In this document: in pieces, positions 59,519 through 64,000 of the stretch | Layout: each line of letters opens with the position of its first letter | Numbering within the stretch: position 1 is the stretch's first letter | Assembly (NCBI GenBank): GCA_949292025.1 | Contig: CASEYC010000081.1 | Location: 1-64,000, forward strand | Length of the DNA stretch: 64,000 bases | Reading direction: 5' to 3' | Origin: an uncultured Bacteroides sp. | GTDB lineage: Bacteria; Bacteroidota; Bacteroidia; Bacteroidales; Bacteroidaceae | Position numbers and translations under genes: made by a program | The notes under the pieces: generated by a model | Told to the model about the DNA's origin: nothing | The model's database searches: none | What the model saw: only the letters and a program-made list of their open reading frames with translations

Positions 59519-61534
59519 TTATATCTTCACGTCCAGCGTCAGCCGATACGAGCGGCCGGGCATGGGGTAACTCTTCACGATGCTGTATTGCTTGTTGCCC
59601 AGGTTCTGCGCGTCTATTCTCAGGGACAGCTCCGTCCGTTTCCAGCGGAAGGAGCGATACAACGCCACGCCGAACTCCACGTAGCCGGGCATCCGGTTGG
59701 CCTCGATGTTCTGCACCGTGGTATAGCGCTCGCTGTTGCCGGTGGCGTGGAGGGACAGGTTCACCCAAGGATTCTCCCAAGCCAGGGAAGCGGCGCCGGA
59801 ATGCACTGGCGTATAGGGAATCTGGTCGCCGTAGTAGGCCGAGGCGGGTTCGGTCTTGTCCACAGCGCGCTGGCAAGCATAGTTGAGCGAAACCAGCAGG
59901 CGGTGTGCCGACGCCAGGCGTACAGCGGCTTCGCCATGCACATCGGCTCCCCAGATGTCCACATGCCCCAGGTTGACCGTCGCCCAGAAGAACATGTTGT
60001 AGGGGATAGCCACGATTTTGTCTTCCACATAGTTATAGTATCCGTCCGCCGACAGTGCCAGCGACTCCAGCCAGGCGGCGCCGGTCTTCGCGTAGGTCAG
60101 GCCGATGTTAAGCTGACGGGCAATCTCCGGCTTCACGTCGCGGCTGCCCCAGCGGTCGAAGTAGTTCTCCGTGAAGGTGGCCACGCGGAAGATGTCCTTG
60201 TAGGAAGCGCGGAGGCGGAAGTCGGCTGCCTCCCAAGGTTTCCACGACAGGGAGAGCGACGGGGACAGCCGCCGGGCGTCGCGGGCACTCTCCCCGCCCC
60301 GCGCCTGGTTCTGGTAGATGGAGCCGAGCAGCAGGGCAGTGACCGTCAGGCGGGGAGTGCGGTAGCGGGCGGAAAGGGTCTGCAACACGGTGTGGCGGCG
60401 CGGCGTGACGCCCGCAGTCGCGCTCGAAGTCAGGTTGTTGAAGGCATAGTCCGCCGCGTAGGAGAACGCCCATCGCTCCCACGGCGTATAGAGCAAGGCC
60501 GCCGAGGCGTAATATTCGCGCTGGTAATAGCGGTTATCCATCGCCCCGCCGGGATATTCGTTGCCCTGGTCGTGGTAGTGCGAGTAGGCCCAGTTGAATT
60601 TACCGTTCAGTTGCAGGGACAAGTGGTTGTCCCAATACGTGCGGAAGTGGAGCTGCGCGAAGAAGTTGCGTTCGGTCAGTTCCTCTTCGCTGTGGCTGTT
60701 GTAAAGAATCACCGGGCCGGGCAGTTCGCGGAAGGAGTCGTAGTAGTAGACCTTCCCGTTCAGCTCCGAGCGGCGGGTGGGGCGGGCATAGAGGTTCCAC
60801 TCCCCGCGCCAGGTCTCGATGTAGTTGTTCTCGCGCCGCTCCTGCGTCTGGTACTTGCCGTTGACCAGCGTGAAGGGATAGCGGTTGTCCGCCCGCATAT
60901 AGTCGCCGAAGACGGACATGGCCACCCGTCCGGACAGGCGTTGGTCGTAGCGCAGGGAGGGGTTGGCCAAGCCGAAGGAACCCGTCTTCAATCCGGCGCG
61001 GAGACGCCAGCTTTGTTCTGCAAAGTCGGGCGTTAAGGTCTGCAGACGTATGGTGGCCGCCGAAGCCACGGTGCGGGCGGGCAGGAAGATGTCATCGTTG
61101 TCGCCCACGGACAGAGAGAGGGCGGACACATTGTCCAGCGAGAAGCGCGAGAAGTCTATCTGACCGCTCTGGCAGTCGGTCAGTGCGATGCCGTCGTAGG
61201 CCACCGCCGTATGCTGCGCGCCCAGGCTGCGCACGGACACCGTCTTCATGCCGCCCGCGCCGCCATAGTCCTTCACGTTCACGCCGGAGAAGCGGCGCAA
61301 GGCGTCGGCCACGTCCGTCACTCCCTGCTGGTCGAACTGCGCCTGCGAAAGCGACTGGAAAGGCGAGGTGGCCGTGGTCTTCCGCGCCACGAAAGGCGCA
61401 TCCACCACGACTTCCTCCAACGTATGTACGCCGCGCGCCACCGTATCCGTCGCCGCTTCCTGCGCCACGGACGGATACGCCGCCATACCCAAGAGACCGG
61501 CACAGCACAGCCGCGCCCACGTTCTTCTGCTCAT
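59519..61534 (-). CDS. btuB: TonB-dependent corrinoid receptor, BtuB-like
   Basis: 671 residues from MSRRTWARLCC with a signal peptide ending SVAQ. TonB-box-like HTLEEVVVDAP, plug domain (VTDVADALRRFSGVNVKDYGGAGGMKTVSVRSLGAQHTAVAYDGI) and a barrel finishing with YRLTLDVKI. The frame stays open upstream to 61639, but this runs into the cobalamin riboswitch and is leader, not protein. It imports vitamin B12 or analogues across the outer membrane. Confidence 0.85.
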   Translation of the reverse strand: MSRRTWARLCCAGLLGMAAYPSVAQEAATDTVARGVHTLEEVVVDAPFVARKTTATSPFQSLSQAQFDQQGVTDVADALRRFSGVNVKDYGGAGGMKTVSVRSLGAQHTAVAYDGIALTDCQSGQIDFSRFSLDNVSALSLSVGDNDDIFLPARTVASAATIRLQTLTPDFAEQSWRLRAGLKTGSFGLANPSLRYDQRLSGRVAMSVFGDYMRADNRYPFTLVNGKYQTQERRENNYIETWRGEWNLYARPTRRSELNGKVYYYDSFRELPGPVILYNSHSEEELTERNFFAQLHFRTYWDNHLSLQLNGKFNWAYSHYHDQGNEYPGGAMDNRYYQREYYASAALLYTPWERWAFSYAADYAFNNLTSSATAGVTPRRHTVLQTLSARYRTPRLTVTALLLGSIYQNQARGGESARDARRLSPSLSLSWKPWEAADFRLRASYKDIFRVATFTENYFDRWGSRDVKPEIARQLNIGLTYAKTGAAWLESLALSADGYYNYVEDKIVAIPYNMFFWATVNLGHVDIWGADVHGEAAVRLASAHRLLVSLNYACQRAVDKTEPASAYYGDQIPYTPVHSGAASLAWENPWVNLSLHATGNSERYTTVQNIEANRMPGYVEFGVALYRSFRWKRTELSLRIDAQNLGNKQYSIVKSYPMPGRSYRLTLDVKI

Positions 61535-61611
61535 AAACAATCCAAGACTGTTTGATACTCTAACAATGTGTTGCCAACTGCTTTCCTCGAACAGCTGGTT
61601 TTTCGACTTTG

Positions 61612-61793
61612 TTTTGCAGGTCTTCTGACTCGCTTCCAAGGCATGTCGCCTTCCCGTTCCCCGCGGGGGAAGAACAGTGGCGTAGCAGTGGTTGACACAC
61701 CCTTTTGCGGAAGCTCACAGCAGCGGGACTGTCCGGGATTTGCACCCGATTCCCTTTTCATCCGACGGCCCGGACAGACCGATGCGGAACAAA
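61612..61793 (-). ncRNA. Cobalamin riboswitch
   Basis: Minus strand from about 61793: the conserved AAAAGGGAATCGGGTGCAAA segment, then TCCCGGACAGTCCCGCTGCTGTGA core, later GCCACTG, and the B12 box AGTCAGAAGACCTGC at 61616-61630. A likely expression-platform hairpin CCAGCTG/CAGTTGG follows at about 61574-61598. It controls the btuB-btuG-btuF-btuC operon, repressing it when adenosyl- or aquocobalamin is plentiful. Confidence 0.93.
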
Positions 61794-61799
61794 ACGTGG

Positions 61800-61831
61800 C
61801 AAAGGTAGGACATTCCGCCGAACGGTGCAAG
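61800..61831 (-). promoter_or_regulatory. Promoter of the btu operon (CTTG-N20-TACCTTTG)
   Basis: Minus strand: CTTG at 61828-61831, exactly 20 nt, TACCTTTG at 61800-61807. It places the transcript start at the 5' edge of the riboswitch. Confidence 0.75.
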
Positions 61832-61906
61832 CGTTTGCCCTTATTTCTGCTTTTTTATCCCTCTTTTTGTTCAAAGGCAAGTTCAACCTCCCACAGTTTT
61901 AATCCG

Positions 61907-62014
61907 ATGTCAATGATAGTATTATCGAGTGCCAATGATAGTGCTATCGCAAGGCATCAATAGAGCTACCGCAAGCCATCGATAGGACTATCATAAGCCA
62001 TCGGTAGAGCCTTC
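61907..62014. repeat. Tandem array of a 22-bp unit with core GATAGnnCTATC
   Basis: Five units with cores at 61915 (GATAGTATTATC), 61937 (GATAGTGCTATC), 61959 (AATAGAGCTACC), 61981 (GATAGGACTATC) and 62003 (GGTAGAGCCTTC). Spacing is exactly 22 bp throughout. The linker is GCAAGCCATC-like. It begins 2 bp after the stop of the transglutaminase-like gene and degrades at both ends. It resembles the array at 26335 in design but not in sequence. Confidence 0.9.
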
Positions 62015-62016
62015 GC

Positions 62017-63531
62017 TCAATAATACATCACCGAATCATTCCGCAGGAAACAAAGCACCTGATTGAGTTGCTGTTGGGGATTCACGAACCGCAACAAGGC
62101 GGCAGCCGGCACCTGGTCATAAACCTGCGTTGTATCCGTGGCCGACTGGCGAGGTATCGGTACAAATTCGCTCCAGTCAGTGTCCCAATAATACAATGTA
62201 TGTTCTATTCCAGGCATCCGTCTTTTCAAAGTTACAGTGCGCCGATTCTTCAAGTCGGGAACGAACGGGTGTAGCTTTCCCTGTCGGTCGGCCAGGAAGG
62301 GTGCACTTACATATTGCCAGCCATCCGCCGTGTTCCGGGCCACGATGAAAATGTTGTCGCCCACCACGTCTTCAAACGTGGCCACCCCCTCTTCCGAACA
62401 GTTGCCTATGGCCAATGGCCTCCATTTATTATTGTTATAGATACATAGATACACTTTCGTATAGGGATGAGCTTTGAATACATTCTTGTCCGACACGGGC
62501 ACATGTATCGTAGTGGTTTTGTCTAGGTATTCATTCGTAACATCCTCCAGCAAAGGGCTGTCCAGCCAAGTTTTTCCGTTCCCCACCTCTTGCCGACCGT
62601 AATGCGTAGGGGTGAACCGCCGTCTGTACACCTTGGCCGGTCGTCGGTAGCGTTTGAGTGACAGCATTTCTGCATGGATGCCCGGTTGTTCTTCCCCGGG
62701 TCCGAAACTGTGGAAACGCCCATTGTCCCACACGGCACACCAACTGTGTCCCAAGTCCATCTTAGGCCAAAGCGTTACGTCCACTGCCACTGGTATTCCC
62801 ACGGCACGCATGATGCACGTGCCCAGATTGCAAAGGCCTTCGCATGCGCTGAAGCCCGCACGGTAAGTTTCTTCCAAAGTGGGATAAAGGGTGAATCCCG
62901 GATCACGATACCTCATCACCTCCTTTAGCCGATCATTCAGCACGGTGCAGGCTTCCAGCGGAGTACGCACGTCCGCCGAATCCAACAACGGCAGGAAGCG
63001 TCTCATCAATTTTTCCCGCAAGTCGGAAACTTCTTCCGTCTGCGCGCGGTAGGGCAAGATGTAGCGGCAGAAGATGTCGAAGGGCACTTCCTTGGCCCAC
63101 GGCTTTTGCCATGCTTCGAAAGCCAGGTCGATGTTACGCACCAGGAAAGCACTGTCAAGGGAAAGCACATCATACAGGTTCTCGTGCATCAGTCGGTATC
63201 CGTTCCGGACCAGCGAGTCGCAGTGCCGTTGCATGGCTTCCTTGTCTGCAAAGGCGGCGATGTCCGGCCTGTATTCATCGCCCTCCGGCGACAGGTAGTA
63301 ATCCTTTTGCGCGTAGTGATAGGGCATGTTCCTTATCAGGAACCGGGCGGCTTCGTATTTCAGCGTGTCGCCCTTGTAGTGGTCCAGTACCGCTTCCAGT
63401 TCGCCCCGGTTCCCTTCGGCCAGTTGTAATGCCAAAGCCAATTCTTTGTCGGCCACAGGGCGCGAACAGGAGAATAGACAGTCCAACAGGCTGCCGCACA
63501 GCATCATGATTACTATACCTTTCTTATTCAT
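62017..63531 (-). CDS. Transglutaminase-like lipoprotein
   Basis: 504 residues. Lipoprotein signal with Cys22 (LLDCLFSCS). A helical N-terminal part precedes a transglutaminase-like core. The likely triad is Cys234 (ACEGLCNLGTCIMRAVGIPV), His262 (DLGHSWCAVWDNG) and an Asp near 269. The C-terminal third is beta-rich (TTTIHVPVSDKNVFKAHPYTKVYLCIYNN; WQYVSAPFLADRQGKLHPFVPD). The family may act as a protease or amidase; true cross-linking is unproven. It lies 7 bp downstream of the signal peptidase gene and has a 22-bp repeat array right after its stop. Confidence 0.75.
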   Translation of the reverse strand: MNKKGIVIMMLCGSLLDCLFSCSRPVADKELALALQLAEGNRGELEAVLDHYKGDTLKYEAARFLIRNMPYHYAQKDYYLSPEGDEYRPDIAAFADKEAMQRHCDSLVRNGYRLMHENLYDVLSLDSAFLVRNIDLAFEAWQKPWAKEVPFDIFCRYILPYRAQTEEVSDLREKLMRRFLPLLDSADVRTPLEACTVLNDRLKEVMRYRDPGFTLYPTLEETYRAGFSACEGLCNLGTCIMRAVGIPVAVDVTLWPKMDLGHSWCAVWDNGRFHSFGPGEEQPGIHAEMLSLKRYRRPAKVYRRRFTPTHYGRQEVGNGKTWLDSPLLEDVTNEYLDKTTTIHVPVSDKNVFKAHPYTKVYLCIYNNNKWRPLAIGNCSEEGVATFEDVVGDNIFIVARNTADGWQYVSAPFLADRQGKLHPFVPDLKNRRTVTLKRRMPGIEHTLYYWDTDWSEFVPIPRQSATDTTQVYDQVPAAALLRFVNPQQQLNQVLCFLRNDSVMYY

Positions 63532-63538
63532 TTCTTCT

Positions 63539-64000
63539 TCATTCTATTTGTTTACACAGGCGGTTCAGACGAAGTTTCCCGCTGCGGGGATCTGTTGATT
63601 TCAGGATGAGAGCCGCTCGGCCTACCATGAATTCTTCCGGAATAAGGCCCCAGTAGCGGGAGTCCACCGAATTCATGCAGTTGTCTCCTCCCATGAAGTA
63701 ATAGTTATGTTCGAAGCGGTAACCCGCCATCCGTCGGCCGCGCAGCCATGCGCCCCCATCGTGCCAAGTCAGACCGTCGTGCTGTTCCCATTCTATCAGT
63801 TTCCTATACAATAAGTAATGGATTCGGTTCATCGGGATGGAGTCGCCCTTCGCAGGAATATACATCGGGCCGAAGTCCCGGATGTTCCAGCCCAGGAGGC
63901 TGTCGAACGGGAGCGTGTAATATTGCTTGGCCGGTATATGGGCGGGATCAAACCGCATGATGCTCTTCTGCGATTCCACGTTTCCCACCGGGAGGCCGGT
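63539..64000 (-). CDS. lepB: Signal peptidase I-like protein (S26), truncated at the window edge
   Basis: The C-terminal 153 residues are visible and the frame is open to the edge (reading TGLPVGNVES onwards). The S26 box YFMGGDNCMNSVDSRYWGLIPEEFMVGRA, with the GDN...NSxDSRxxG pattern, is near the end. The catalytic Ser and Lys lie beyond the window. It is probably cotranscribed with the transglutaminase-like lipoprotein, 7 bp away. It could be the housekeeping enzyme or a dedicated paralogue. Confidence 0.8.
   Translation of the reverse strand, partial: TGLPVGNVESQKSIMRFDPAHIPAKQYYTLPFDSLLGWNIRDFGPMYIPAKGDSIPMNRIHYLLYRKLIEWEQHDGLTWHDGGAWLRGRRMAGYRFEHNYYFMGGDNCMNSVDSRYWGLIPEEFMVGRAALILKSTDPRSGKLRLNRLCKQIE

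Noticed and set aside
61535..61639. N-terminal extension of the BtuB-like receptor
   Set aside because: The in-frame extension covers the expression platform and B12 box of the riboswitch, and the signal peptide begins at 61534.
61907..62014. CRISPR array
   Set aside because: Exact 22-bp tandem period without unique spacers.

Overview
The window comes from a Bacteroidota chromosome, most likely Bacteroidaceae (Bacteroides, Phocaeicola or a close relative). The evidence is a SusC/SusD pair with a one-protein hybrid two-component regulator, many lipoproteins with acidic residues after the lipobox Cys, Bacteroidota-restricted small families (DUF3244, DUF4492, DUF4923, DUF4250), and repeated matches to the Bacteroides promoter (-33 TTTG/CTTG, 19-21 nt, -7 TAnnTTTG). 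The best examples lie upstream of manA, the cyd operon, the btu operon and the tolC-macA genes. I saw no rRNA, tRNA, intact insertion sequence or CRISPR array.

Layout. 1-5.1 kb: a truncated ORF end, a DUF3244 secreted protein, a TPR membrane regulator whose N-terminus looks like the start of a C39-peptidase transporter, a 6-bladed propeller lipoprotein, a repeat-filled gap with a long palindromic element, and a SPOR lipoprotein. 5.4-7.4 kb: a YtxH/holin-like/small-protein operon and manA. 7.5-14.7 kb: galM, a sugar MFS transporter and galK, then transketolase, rpiB and nudC. 14.9-21.2 kb: a tripartite RND efflux pump (MFP, RND, OMF) preceded by a small secreted ORF. 21.3-42.8 kb: a carbohydrate utilisation locus read on the minus strand, comprising a GH36 alpha-galactosidase, HTCS regulator, SusC, SusD, SusE-like protein, GH53 endo-galactanase, GH2 beta-galactosidase, GH3 and two fimbrillin-like lipoproteins. 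43-48.4 kb: an OmpA lipoprotein and a cytochrome bd operon (DUF4492, secreted hydrolase, cydA, cydB). 48.6-55.9 kb: TolC, MacA, MacB ATPase and permease, a LytS/LytR-type pair and DUF4923. 55.9-61.8 kb: DUF4250 and a cobalamin-riboswitch-controlled btuB-btuG-btuF-btuC operon. 61.9-64 kb: a transglutaminase-like lipoprotein and a truncated signal peptidase I.

How the genes fit together. The SusC/D locus has the gene order of the known Bacteroides beta-1,4-galactan utilisation loci. Galactan would be cut by the lipoprotein GH53, taken up by SusCD and trimmed by GH2. GH36 would release alpha-galactose and the GH3 is an extra exo-enzyme. Galactose would then be handled by the mutarotase, transporter and galactokinase encoded about 20 kb away; galT and galE are not in the window. 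Transketolase, RpiB and ManA supply central sugar-phosphate interconversions.

The least ordinary content is between genes. There are five copies of a GCGGATT-type palindromic repeat, two of them forming an inverted ~130-bp pair around cydA-to-macA. There are two copies of a GTAGGGGCG REP-like palindrome and a 267-bp palindromic element with 32-bp terminal inverted repeats. Two tandem arrays of a ~22-bp unit built on a small palindrome (GAAACAnnGTGTTTC; GATAGnnCTATC) lie downstream of GH2 and of the transglutaminase gene. A cluster of TTCGGACAA sites lies between the HTCS gene and susC.
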